Positions 23,371 to 34,841 of a DNA stretch of 64,000 bases are shown here, piece after piece. Each line of letters opens with the position of its first letter. Within the stretch, counting starts at the first letter, position 1. The stretch is from positions 667,967 through 731,966 of the forward strand of contig CM035315.1 in assembly GCA_002900995.3 (NCBI GenBank). The letters are read 5' to 3'. The notes beneath the pieces were generated by a model. That model was given only the letters and a program-made list of their open reading frames with translations. It ran no database searches and had not been told where the DNA came from. The translations under genes were made by a program, and so were the position numbers. Source of the stretch: Ganoderma boninense (lineage: Eukaryota > Basidiomycota > Agaricomycetes > Polyporales > Polyporaceae).

Positions 23371-24801
23371 TCAGATTAGATGTAGAGAACATCCATTAGG
23401 AAGGCTTACGTCTGAATATCCTAGCACCCTGGACGCAGCCTGCACCCCGCGGTCATATTCTCGACGTGTGGTTTCGTCTCGTGGCAAAATTGCAGGCCAG
23501 CACGATGATGGTGGCCTGTCCCATATGATCAGATCGACCGAAGGTAGGCAAGACGTCATACGCACCGGCAGGATCGCCGTGAAGGCGTATTTCAAGCACT
23601 TCCACCCCTGCTCAACTCCATCGCTTGTCTCCTCGTAATCTGGGGTCGCTGCAGGATACTCGCCGACTATCCGAGGGAGGGGGTAAGGCGGAACAAGGCG
23701 CCTGGCGGAGGTATCCTCGTTTTCTGGAGGTTCCTGCGAAGACGCGCCGTCCTCATCCATCGGATCCTCCCCTGACCCGTCTGGATCTGGCTCTGTCAAC
23801 GATGGTGACGGAGGGCTCGTGTTCGAGGTGCAGATAGCTGGACACCTCACTGCTGTGCTATCCGAAGTGAATGTCCTGTCATTTTCGCACTGAGCAGCGA
23901 AGACTGCGCTCGACGCCTCCTGGTGATCCTCATCTTCGTCTCGTTCCGCCACGTTACCTCTCGAGTACTCGGCCTCCAGACACCGCCTTGTGGTGCCTCC
24001 CACCCATGGGTCCTCCGACACTCGGAACGACGATGCTGGAAGCTCCGACAAGCTGCTGGATTCATCGTCTCCTTCGACCACCCTTTCCTCCGGGTGTTCC
24101 TTCCGTCCCTGGATCTGAACGCTGTGACTCTTTCCGTGCCCGCCTCTCCTCTGCTTTGGCTGTCCATGCGAGCGTCTCCGCGACGCCCGCGAACTGGGAG
24201 CAGGTTGTGCAGGGGGCTGGGGAGTGGGGGTCGGGTCGCTCACCGTGTGGCGGTGGCGACGACGGTGTTTGTGCGGGGTGGGCTCGCCAGCGGGCGTCAG
24301 GCGCTGCAGCCTCGCGCGCAGGGCGTCGAGGATGTCTCGGTGGTGCGTCAGCTGCTTGTCGAGCGTGTCCAGCCTCTTGAGGTGACCCTCGTCTGCTGCA
24401 TGTGCGCGCAATAGTTTCAGTTATGCCCAAACACCCAGGCACCCGGCACCCCCCACTCTCAGATGCAAGTGACGATACTACTCACGATCGCCGATGAACC
24501 GCTCGTCGTGCTCGTTCCTCAGCCGCACCTCGCGCTCCAGCGCCTCGATGTATGCGCGGACGCTCCCGATCCTGGGCCCGACGTCCCCCGGGAGAAGCGT
24601 GTGCACGTCGCCGCGCCTCGTCTGTGCGGCAGCGCGGAGGTCCTTGGCCGCGCTCTCCGCGTCCTTGTAGCGCTTGTAGCTCGCGTCGTACGCCGGCGTG
24701 TGCGTCGTGCAGGACTGGCGGCCGGGTCTGACAGAGACCGAGCAGCGCGTGTGGCCGTCGTCAAGTAGGGTGCGACATACGCCGGGATGCTTGGTCGGCA
24801 T
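23371..24801 (-). CDS. Coiled-coil protein with N-terminal Cys/His motif
   Basis: Two exons, 24801-24486 and 24392-23371, joined across a 93-nt intron with phases closing to 445 residues. The N-terminus has a spaced Cys/His set (C-x10-C, then C-x2-H in SCTTHTPAYDASYKRYK) that could bind zinc. It is followed by charged helical sequence (KDAESAAKDLRAA, YIEALEREVRLRNEHDERF, GHLKRLDTLDKQLTHHRDIL) likely to form a coiled coil up to about residue 145. The remaining 300 residues are Ser/Pro/Asp/Glu-rich and probably disordered. I do not recognise a characterised function; the arrangement resembles an uncharacterised agaricomycete family, of which 37803-38551 may be a decayed member. The last 90 residues look less conserved and the true stop might differ. 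Confidence 0.55.
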
Positions 24802-25644
24802 TCCGGGGGGTGGAGGTGGTAATGGTAAGGTGGTACGAGCCTGAGGAGAAGCTGTCAGAGTCGTCGCAGTCGACGCGCCTACTTACTCGCAGCGCATGCC
24901 GTATAAGGTTTGCGTTGGGGCACCGCCGGGGAGAAGGCTGGCGACGGAGTCGGACGCCAGAGCACCGGTCTGCATTGAGGAAGCCGAGGTGTGGCGCATG
25001 CGTATACATATCTGTCTGAGCACCAGGTTCATTCACGTGCATAGAAGGAAGGGGAAGGGAGCGAAGTTAAAGTAGACATATTACGACATCCTCATCTGTG
25101 CTCCACCTCTCCGTATGGCAAAGGGTCTTCTGCCAGAGGGGTACCCGTCTTATTGGACCTGAAAATAAGCTGAACCTGCTGGAAGAATGGAGACCCTTCG
25201 ATTGAGATCGCGTCAGAACGTGTTCAAGTTATGCGGCGATATCTGGTCAAGCCCCGAGATATTAGTAAGTCACCGAAAGCACGAACAAGGCAGATGTCGT
25301 TGAGCACTTCGGCCATATTGCACAATGGACTGGAGAAACAGTAGTGCTCGAGGCGGAGAGAAGGGTAGGGGTGGTAGTGGTTATGGTTATGAGCAAGGCG
25401 CCGATGATACGTTTTTCTCGCTGATAACCACGCACGGGCCATGTATATGCGTCGGTTTCCCACCAAGATCCACCGCGACTACCTGAAGATTCAAGGGAAT
25501 GACAAACTGTGCTAGTCATTGCGACATTCCATCGCACTCGCCGCTGTTTGCTACAGCTTGCATGATCCCACGCAAGCATCCGAAGGCATACACCAACCGA
25601 TACTACGTATGCGCACTCAGTACTCAGTACTCAGTTCTCAGTTC
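24802..25644. other. Intergenic, nothing recognised
   Basis: Between the coiled-coil gene start and the end of the C2H2 gene. Short imperfect tandem units of CTCAGTA/CTCAGTT lie at about 25616-25650, at the C2H2 gene's 3' end. Confidence 0.5.
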
Positions 25645-26412
25645 TCAGCCCTGCAGCACGTCCCTGTTCCCCGGCTGGTACAGCGCGCCCGGGCCCGCGT
25701 CCCCAAAGCACGCCCCCCCCCTCTTCCGCAGGTGGCGGATGAGCGCGTCCCGCCGGCTGAACACCTTCCTGCACCCCCCGGCCATCTGCACGCCGTCGAA
25801 GTCGAACAGCGGCGCGTCGCGCGGCACCCCGAGCTTGGCTGCGTTCTGGGCGGGGACCCCGCAGCACACCCACGCCGCGCGCGTGTGCGTCTCGACGTGG
25901 CGCCTGAGGTCGGGCGAGCGGCGGCTGCGCTGGACGTACGGGCAGTGCGGGCACTTCCAGCGGTTCGTGGAGGACGTCCTCGCGGATGACGGGAGGACGG
26001 CGGGCGCGTTCCTCCGTCGGCACGGGATGAGCTCTGGCGACGCGTGCGGCGAAGGGGAAGATGAGGGCGAGGATGAGGGTGAGGGGTACGGAGAGCGGGG
26101 AGGCGAGTCCGGGCTGGCGCAGATGCCCGCGCGACGCGACAAGCGAGCGGGGGGGACGTTCTGGGATGTCGCATTGCTCACAGGTTGGTCGTCGAGTGGC
26201 GCAAGCCCGTGTAGTTCGGGATACACAGGGGATTCGAGGAGCGTAGACGACGGCCATGGTAGAGCAGCGAGAGCGACAGGGCGGGAATGCACCGAGGGGT
26301 GAATTGAGGTGTACCGAGTGGAGAGTGCGTATCCATACTCATGCGAAGCAGTATGTAGAGACTCCCGTGGAGGATCGTGCATCAATGCATGAAGGAGATC
26401 GGGATCGATCAC
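25645..26412 (-). CDS. C2H2 zinc-finger protein, probable transcription factor
   Basis: An intronless 255-residue frame. The N-terminal 140 residues are Ser/Pro-rich and probably disordered, including a run built on SPSSSPSSSPSP. The C-terminal zinc region starts with WKCPHCPYVQRSRRSPDLRR, then HVETH, giving a C-x2-C...H-x3-H finger at about 150-175. A second, long-loop finger follows: WVCCGVPAQN, then GGCRKVFSRRDALIRHLRKR and a terminal GGAC. This two-finger arrangement with a CCGVP loop is one I recall from many basidiomycete nuclear proteins of unknown target. The start at 26412 is the only in-frame ATG near the 5' end. An upstream ATG-less extension or a spliced 5' exon cannot be excluded. 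Confidence 0.8.
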   Translation of the reverse strand: MIDPDLLHALMHDPPRESLHTASHEYGYALSTRYTSIHPSVHSRPVALAALPWPSSTLLESPVYPELHGLAPLDDQPVSNATSQNVPPARLSRRAGICASPDSPPRSPYPSPSSSPSSSPSPHASPELIPCRRRNAPAVLPSSARTSSTNRWKCPHCPYVQRSRRSPDLRRHVETHTRAAWVCCGVPAQNAAKLGVPRDAPLFDFDGVQMAGGCRKVFSRRDALIRHLRKRGGACFGDAGPGALYQPGNRDVLQG

Positions 26413-29400
26413 CGGGTCGTGAGGGAAGGTGTTGGTATGAGCGGACCCGCCAGTAAGGCTAGCGAGGTGGATTCAGCATAAAGAGCCCGAGAATCACGAG
26501 ATACATAAATGCTCACAGGGATCTGTAGAGCTCAACATCGAAAAGACCTTGAGAGGTCAGGTCGCAGTCGGAAGCATGGCTTGGATTTAAGGGCTGAGGG
26601 ACATCCAGATAAGGGGGAAAGCCACATAAGTGCGCATTTACGTCACAGGATGCCGCAGTAGAGGTGCAAGGGTATGCAGGACCAGCAAAAATGGGCGGAA
26701 ACAGAGGTAGAGGTGTTCATGCTCCGGGGGGGAGAGTGATCAAAATCCAGGAGACGCGGGGGCTTGATCGATGTTGTTCCGCCCATGGCTGTGCGGGATT
26801 TTATGCCTCGATGCAGAGAAGGGCTCAGAAATGACCAGATCAATAGCCGAGGGAGGTTGAAATTTTGTGTCCCAGCGTACCCTTATCTTCCCACGACCCC
26901 AGCAGATCTCGACGCCTCTTCACCTCCTCAGCGGGAAGGGGGTCATCAATTCATTCCCAGTCCCTGCGCCGTTGTCTACGATGGCGCAAAATAAATCAAT
27001 GTGGTTAACTTGCCGTGAGTGTCCTTGGTAAATGGTGTCGATACATCGGTATGGATCTCGTACGGTGCGGGTCAAAGTACAAGTACTATCTAAATCAAAG
27101 TCAGAATGAGAGCAGCATCATGAGCTCAAATGCATATTACAGCGCAGGGCATCTAGAGGCGTCAACATATCAATGAGCGTGCAGAATGTCCGCTCGACAT
27201 TCTGGTGTTTATCCAACTTTGCTTCCCTTGCCCATTCTATCTAGTTTTGGACTGCGGAAGTTCGCTTCGGGCCGAGGTCTCTACCATAGCCTGTATTCTG
27301 TGATCAGCGCAGGGCCTCTCGACCTCTGAGTCTCTCGCGGAGCATCTTTCGGACGTCAGAGCACTCCAGAGGAACACTAGTTGCTATGTATGCGACTTGC
27401 GGGGACAGCTGAGATGACGGAACACGCTGACGGCAGTCGCCAGAGCGGCCTCCGATCCGCCCGCAAGTGTATCTCAGAAGTCACCTGGTGGCCTGATCTA
27501 CAACACATGGCCGCATTGCAGTTGAACAGTTGAGACGGAACATGTGACGGGCTCGCACCTTTGCCATCGACATGGTTGACGCTTGAGTGAACACGGCGTC
27601 TATCACACGGCGAGTTCATCCCTGGCACACGTAAATCCAGTCAGAAGAGGTAGCAGTTATTTGAGTATGGTTAACGTCGAATCTAAAGGTGTGCACCAAC
27701 GGCGGAAACATGTACAATGGCCTCGCTTACGGGCGCGACGACCGAGGCGGCCGACCGGCGGCCGATCGAGGCGTGGCCTATGATGTCACAACATACTGAA
27801 CGCTGGCAATCAGACGCCCGTCGGAGCGGCGAGTCACGCGCCGCGTCGTACCCTGGTCCTGAGAAGTGAGATGGGGAGGCGAAAGTGAAAGTGAAAGAGA
27901 CGCGAAGATATCACCTGGAAAAAACAAGAAGATTATGGTCAGCAAATGGTAAGCACGTCTTCAACTCTTTGTCACACTCTGGCGATGACCGAGCGTTAGA
28001 ACCCCGACACATAAGCTGATTTGCATGCAGCGCCTCGTAGCGCGACCGAAAGGGCGGCCTGAAAACCCAAACCTCAACCTCGGCACACGTGCTCCCGTCT
28101 CCATCGGGGAGAGGTGTCCAACTCCGCGCCGGCGGGGCGCTTGGATACGGATAAGATGCCCGTTGTCGTCGTCCACAGACTGCAGGGCGTAAGAACTTGG
28201 CAGTCTCGCTGTCGATCGCGTGAACACAGTGGGCGAGCGGCGCTGTCAAGGTCTCTCGGTCCCCAAGTAGGGAGGCACGTGTCCGCACCACAGCCTCACG
28301 AGCCACGGGAGCTTTACGCTGGCGGCCGCGATTGGATTGGAGGGCGGTCGGAGCGAACGACCCTCGGCTCCGTGCCTTCTCAGGCGACAAGTGCGACAAC
28401 ACCGATGGAGACCGAGGGATAAGGAGAAGAAGCGCCGCGAGGCGCGCGCCAGCTAGGAACCGTGATGGATGAAGATGGGTGGTGAGAGGTGGGAGATGGC
28501 GGAAGGGGAGGGGGAGATGGCGGAGGGGAGGGGGGGGGGCCTCCCCGTTCCAAATCCCGGCCGGTCGGGGGAAACCTGGACTGCACGCGCGTAGACGAGG
28601 AATACGCCCTCTGGAACGGAGGACTGCGTCATCGGAACAGTGTGTGTCAGCACAGACGGAGGAGTGGAAGCAGGCGAGTCGCCTGGGGGGCAAGGGAGCA
28701 GGAGAGATGGGAAGATGGGAGGCGCGCCACAAAGCCGTCGACGGGCAGAGGCTGAGACATCAGGCCTCTGGCTGCGAGGTGCTGCAAGGTTCGGCGCCGC
28801 GTGCGTGGCAGGGACCCGGACCCCGCCGAGAGCGTGGCCGGCGAGCTCGAGCGGAGTCACGCCAGGGCACGCGGCGGGCTGGGTTCGCGAAGTCCGGCGA
28901 ATGAACAACGAGGCAACGTCGCAGCGGCAGCGAGGAGCGAATGGCGTTCAGAGTTCTCGTGGGGGGCGTGAGGGGGGAGCACACCGCCGGCCTGAGGTGG
29001 CCCCTCGTCGGCGCCCGAACCGTCAGCGGGAGTGTGCCATCGCTAACACCGGCGGGGCGGCAGGCAAAACCAGGACCAGGACATCGAGGGCCGCGGAGAG
29101 GCAGAAAGGCAGAAAGGGTATCTGTACGCGAGTGTGAAGCCGGTGTGCGGCAGCTTTATAAAGTTAGACATGGGCCTGCGACGGGCGAGGTGTTTGGCGC
29201 CCAAAAACACTAACTTTGCGTGCGCAGCTGGCAGGCCAGGAACGGCGCACCGCGTATGCATGCGCAAAAAAGAAGCCGTCTTCTTCATTATGCTGAAAAG
29301 GACCGGCCAACGTGCCGCAGCGCGAAGGAGTTTTATTACCGACGATGCTCGCGGGTCCTCCATCGATGCATATCGCAGCTGGATTGTTGCTGTGGTCCCT

Positions 29401-30973
29401 ACTATCCCCGCACATGTCCCCAGAGCTTGAAAGCCGGGAGAGCCTATGGGACTGCCAACCTTCAACGATCGCCTGGTACGCCGTGGGAGAGGGCGCAGCG
29501 TCCTGGAAGGGCCATGTTCGACCTGGAGGCGGTGCGATGTCATCGTCGCTGTCATCGAACTCACGAGGCGGCGAATAAGAACCGCGAACGGTCACATGCC
29601 GGTGTGTGAGAACCGAAGAGACGAGGTTGGTAAGAGTAGCTCCAGGATAGGCCCCGAGGAGAACCGCTCAAGGCCAGAGACCGCATCGTCGGGTCCATAG
29701 CGAAGCAGCTTCGACCACTAGCAGGCCGCCGCCATTACGCAGCGTTGTCTGAAGATCCGAGAGGGGAGAGCAGCCTGCAGAGCGGGGCGACTCGGATGTG
29801 AGATGAAAGGAAGTTTGCGGGGCGGGGCGCCCAAACGATAACTCACGTTATGTCGCGTAAATGCGCTGGCCAGCACTCATGTTGGCATGTCCACGGGCCT
29901 CTCAATGCCCTAGGATAGCGGGACGGGGAAGCGGGGGAGGAGGAACACGGGGCAGGGGAGGAAAAAGACATGGAAAGAGGTGGCCGCCCTGCCTACCCGC
30001 ACACGCTGGCAGGTCGAGAGGAGACAGCCGGACAGCCGCGCGAGCCCCCGCTGTCAGGTTCGAGCTTGATGGCCACGGGTGCGTCAAATGAAAGCCTGCA
30101 GGTGATGTGAGTCACAGACATCTCCCATGATGAACGAGTTCGAAAATTTTGTATGGGTTACCTGAGTTATCTTTTGCGGGCGGCGAAAAGTTGCTCCAAA
30201 CCTAACGGGTCCACAAACTCAAACCCACGTCAGCCGTTGAATAGAACATGACTGGGTACCGCTAGTGCCATTGGTGAGGGTATACGTACTGTAGAATGTC
30301 CTAGTGGGCGCAAGCGGACGTCTTCTAAGGGGTGAATTCAAGGTACACATTGGCGGGAGCTGGAAAGTCGGCCAGGCTGATCATGCGATGCAAGATTCTC
30401 CGATCATGAGAGATCGGGACGCCTAGAAGCGTGTCCCGAGTGTGCGCTGTGCGATAGTGGGCGGCGTGAGAGCTATGCTGCTGTAGGCGTCGTTGGTCGT
30501 ACTCGCCCTGCTCCAGGCTGTGCGGTAGCAGGATTGAGAAGAGAAGCACATGTTCAGCAGCGTCGGCAGTGAGGGAGCACGCTGCTCGGATTGAAGCGGA
30601 GCTTGACTTTACCGCGGATTGCATGGCGGCTGCTGAAAAATGAGAGATAGGTCTGGCTGGGTAAGGGTCTGATCTAGCCGGTTCTGGTCATTTTGTACGT
30701 TGGTGCTGGCCTCGCCTGGAACACGTTGCAGGTCGACATTACGACGATAAGTTGGAGATGGCAATCTGTGGATATTCATGTGGTATTGATTTCGATAACT
30801 GGAGGTGAGGTCACTAATCCCCGCTCAACAGAGTTCTTCTCTTCCGCCGCCGTGGGTCGGATGTCCCACCCGGACGGTATAAGTATCTTTATCGCCCCCA
30901 GCGTCCGACCCTTTTGTTCCAGCTCTCACCGTGCCATCTCTGCTCTGTGCCCTCCTCCGTGCGTTCGCCCAGC
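26413..30973. other. 4.5-kb gene-poor stretch
   Basis: No supported gene. From 27.9 to 29.6 kb the sequence is very GC-rich and long frames appear on both strands at once, for example a 273-codon minus-strand frame at 27911-28732. Their composition is Arg/Pro/Ser-rich with no motif. A TATAAG at about 30878 probably belongs to the gene starting at 30974. Confidence 0.4.
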
Positions 30974-32654
30974 ATGACTGAGTACGCCACCGATCCCGAG
31001 GCAATCCATGAATTCCTCACTGCTCGGCAGCGTACTATGAACTGGGTCGACGTGCACTCTCGTGGCCTCCCCTTCATGTCTCCCTCGTCGCCCCCATCAG
31101 CTCTCAGCGACGAAGACGCCCCGAGCTATGGCCCCAGTGAGTCTGACGCGTCTAGCTCGCATTCCCTCCCGCCACGTATGTTCCTCCGCTACCAAGATGG
31201 CCGTCCAGACATCCCAATCTCCCATGATCGCTCTGCTCGTAGTAGAGGCGGTCCCTCTGCGCACAAATCCTCCCGCCACACCCGATCCCGATCTGGATCT
31301 CTTGCACAACCTGCGCCAATAAATGTCCCTCCCATGCCTGCACGCCAAGCCCAGTCACTGTCCTATGCTTCGGGCTCGCGCTACGCATCCTCCAACCCCT
31401 CTGGCCAACCCCTCGTAACTCCTCCACGCTCGCCAGAGCACATACGCGTCCTACCGTCGCGGCCAGCTGCTGATTCGCAGCACATGGCCGGAGCGTCTGC
31501 GCAACCGCAGACTGCATTACCCCACCAGCCCTCGATCCACGATAGAGTTCCTCCCCTCGCAGATCCCCTTCACACGACCAATCGCAGCGTTTACACACCC
31601 ACGTCTCGTCACGCCTCCTCTCCCACACAGCCCATCCCAATTGCGGCCTCACCAGTTACCCAGCCACAAACTCACTCGGCGTCCGGCCCTCATAATGGAG
31701 GCTCGCGCTTCTACGAACAGCCCGGCATGGCTGCGTCCAGAGTGCAGTCTGGACTTCCCTATCAATACTCGCCACCTGCGATCGTCTACGCACCTTCAGG
31801 AAAGCACGGACGGTCTAACTACCATCCCCCGGCCATTGTCTACTCTCCTTCACACATGGGCACCGTCGCGCCCCGGCCCCAGGAATAGCCTATAGCCGGT
31901 CCGATCCCTTACCTCACCCAACTCAATATTCGCATGCAGGCAGCACCCCGCACCGCTCGGCGACCGGTTCCACCTCTCGCGGGATACGCCAGCGCGCGCA
32001 CTCGACAACAGAACACTTGCAGGGCCGCGGACGCAGCCACGGCTCGGGCTCGGGCTCGCCCCGAGAGCGCACCCGCACACGATCGCCGACGCCCTCGCTC
32101 AGCCCGAGCGACACGTCCACCGACAGCTCCGGCAGCACGTACTACGTCCTCCCGTCCCCAGGGCAGAAGGTCCAGATCATCGTGAGTGTCGTCCCATCGC
32201 CCCAGATCTCCCAGCTCGAACGTGGGCCAAGGGTTGACTGCGTGCTGCGCGAGATCGGTGCTCCCACTCCCGATCGCCGTCCGCCGCGTGTCCCTCGCCG
32301 TGCTGATCCATGACGGAGATTGCATGGACGCCGACCGAACCCGTCTCTTCACCTGCCGCTCTCGTCTCGCGTCACGCACTCACACGTGTGTACTCACTCA
32401 CGCGCTCACGCACACAGGTACCGAACGCCGCGACGGTGTACACGTCGGCGGGCAAGGCGTCGTCGCCCAGGTCGCCGCGCTCGCCCGTGTCCCCGACGGA
32501 CAGCCCGAAACGCCCGTTCCTCGCGCGCATCTTCAGCCGCGGGTCCGGCTCGGTGGACTCGCGCGGCTCGAGCGGCCAGGGTAAGCGGTTGCGCAGACAT
32601 ACCGTCGGGGACGCCGCTCACGCTGCTCGCTTTCCCCCCCAAAGCGCGCGGTGA
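30974..32654 (+). CDS. Ser/Pro-rich low-complexity protein with a frame break
   Basis: Starts MTEYATDPEAIHEFLTARQR and continues as a Ser/Pro/His-rich, probably disordered protein. Two internal repeats have the pattern SPPAIVYAPS and HPPAIVYSPS (about 31770-31850). Near 31855 the coding frame changes by one base: the first frame stops at 31888, while the next frame continues APGIAYSRSDPLPHPTQYSH and then STYYVLPSPGQKVQII up to a donor at 32182. Exon 2 (32418-32654) continues VPNAATVYTSAGKAS and ends in a basic segment KRLRRHTVG. The simplest reading is one missing C in CACAC-ATGGG. The STYYVLP...GQKVQ block recurs, as I recall, in other agaricomycete proteins of unknown function. Membership of a wider family is therefore likely but unnamed. 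Confidence 0.65.
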
Positions 32655-34841
32655 ACGGGAACGAGGGAAGATCCCCTTCGCGTGGAGATGAAGGTGCTTC
32701 AGAGCCCCCCTGCCTTCCCCGCTGCCGTTGTGCAAGTTCCTGGTGAGTGCTCGCGCGTTCCGCCTCATTTCCTTGGCGCGCGTGTACTGAAGGCGACGGG
32801 GGTACGTACACAGCCAGCGCCAGAGCCAAAGATTCCGCCGTCCTGTCGGCGACGCCGCCACGGTCCTGGTTCCTCGTTGTGATCGCCATGTTCATGTTAA
32901 CTCGTTTCGCTTTCCCCTTCGCGCCGCACTGTCCCCTTTAGCGCGCCACACTGTCCTTTCTGCCTGCCCCATTTACAGCACGTCGCCCTGCACAAGCCAC
33001 CACTCTCCTTCTTAGGTTCGTTTTCATTCTGCTGTGTCGGTCCTCGGTTTCCGTCAAATCATAGCTCTCGCTCGGGACAGTGTTGTGTTGTTGCATCTGA
33101 ATTCCTCGCCGAATCACATCTACCATCTCCCTCCGCCGTCATACACACGCATCTGATTTGATTCTGCTCTGTACCTGTGTAGTCTTCTCTCGCCTGTACT
33201 TGTACGATACGCTCGCTCGCTCGCCCACTCCCCCCTCTCCCTTGACGACCCCGCGACGCCGAACCCATGTATTAGACTGTAGCATACAACATATCTCCGG
33301 TAATCCTTACCTACCCCCTACCCCCGCCGTACGTGTATCCGCTTGTTTGCGCATCTGCCGTTAGGATTCGTTGACTTGTGGACAGTGACTAGTGCCTAGT
33401 GACTAGCGACTGTCCTTGCCCCCGAAGCAAAATACACACTAGATCGCCGAGCGTCGAGCGCTGAGCGTTCCCCTCGCAGCTGCGTCTGAACTCCGTTACC
33501 GCTTCCGTCATGTCAACGCCCCGCGGCCTTTGCGTGGGCGACCGTGACCGGCATCGGCGCCCACGTCCTAGCGCTGCATAGAATAGCACGCGAAGCGTTA
33601 GCGTTGGAACTTGGCCAGGCGCAGAAGACCTCGAGCTCAGAAGCCAGAAGCAGAAGCGACAGAAGTCGAATCATCGTCCGACGCCGAGTCGCTGGCTGGT
33701 CTGCTGACGCACTCTGTGCGCCTGCTCGACGTGGGACGCGCGCGGCGTGCGCGCGTGCAGTGTCTCCGGGTCCCTGGTGTGTGCGGAGGGAGTCTGGAGT
33801 CTGATGTCGATGCATCGGCTCGCGAGCACTGGAGTTCCCGCATCGGGTAAACATATTAGACTTTGCACAGGAGGTAGGCACGTACTAAGTGCAGGTCGTA
33901 AGACTTGGACAGCGATACATACTCACTGTGTGCATCGGCCGAAAGATCGCCCGCGTCGGAACGTCAACGGCCCCTGCTCCAGCAAGTGTAAGCGTAAGTA
34001 TTGAAAGGACGTATGCGTACTCAGGTCGTGGTGCGGCCGCTTCCCCAAGCGAGCCACATTGAATTCGAATTTGAATCGTGTCATGCCAGTGGCATTGGCG
34101 AGGCTCGGGCAGGTAGAGTCCGCCATGGTGCGAGCATGCTAAGAAAAGAAGATCCCTCCCACTGCGCATGCGCAGACCGCGACAAGCTTTTAGGAATGAA
34201 TGGAGCGAGCTGACAACACAGGACCCAGGGACGCTTCCAAGTCAAATTCGTCGTCTGCGGGCTTTAGGGAAGGTTGTGGCGCGATTGTGGTAATTGCATG
34301 GTGGTATGGGAGGGCGTACGTACACGAGCAGCGGGGCACTCCTTTTGGCTCGTAAACCCTTCTTGGGGGATATATGACGGACTACGGGGGCGGAAGTACG
34401 CTGTTGCTAAGTGCTAGAACGGTTGCGCATGCAAATATATGCTTGCGGGCCAAGCATGAGGCGTGATAGATGATAGAGTCGATCCATTGATAGCATTCGG
34501 GGGGCGATGTACGTGGTAGAACGTAGAAGACAAAACCTAGCCGCTTAGGTCGCGAGGCGAGCTAAACTGGGCATAGGGACTCCGGACTCCGAACTCCAAG
34601 CCGTTGTGTCCTTGCGAGAAGCCAGCCGGGAGCCTGTCCCGCACAGGCAGGAGCCTAGCACGTACGTCAGCGCGGCAAACCGAGAAGGTTATCGACACGT
34701 CGGGAATCGGGGTTGCAAACTGACTCACCGATAACTGAAGCGGAGCATGGTTGGCGAGGGGCGCCACGGAAACTCTGCCGCCAGCGCGCGGGGACGACGA
34801 TGACGACTGGCCCGGCTCAGCGTCCAGCGGCAGCTCTCAGG
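32655..34841. other. Intergenic, nothing recognised
   Basis: Includes the probable 3' untranslated region of the Ser/Pro-rich gene (pyrimidine-rich to about 33370) and then 1.4 kb without supported coding sequence. Confidence 0.4.

Noticed and set aside
25499..26302. 267-codon plus-strand frame
   Set aside because: Antisense to the C2H2 zinc-finger gene, whose fingers are clearly on the minus strand.
27911..28732. 273-codon minus-strand frame
   Set aside because: All strands and frames are long here because of extreme GC content. The translation is Pro/Arg/Ser-rich without motifs and has no credible splice partners.
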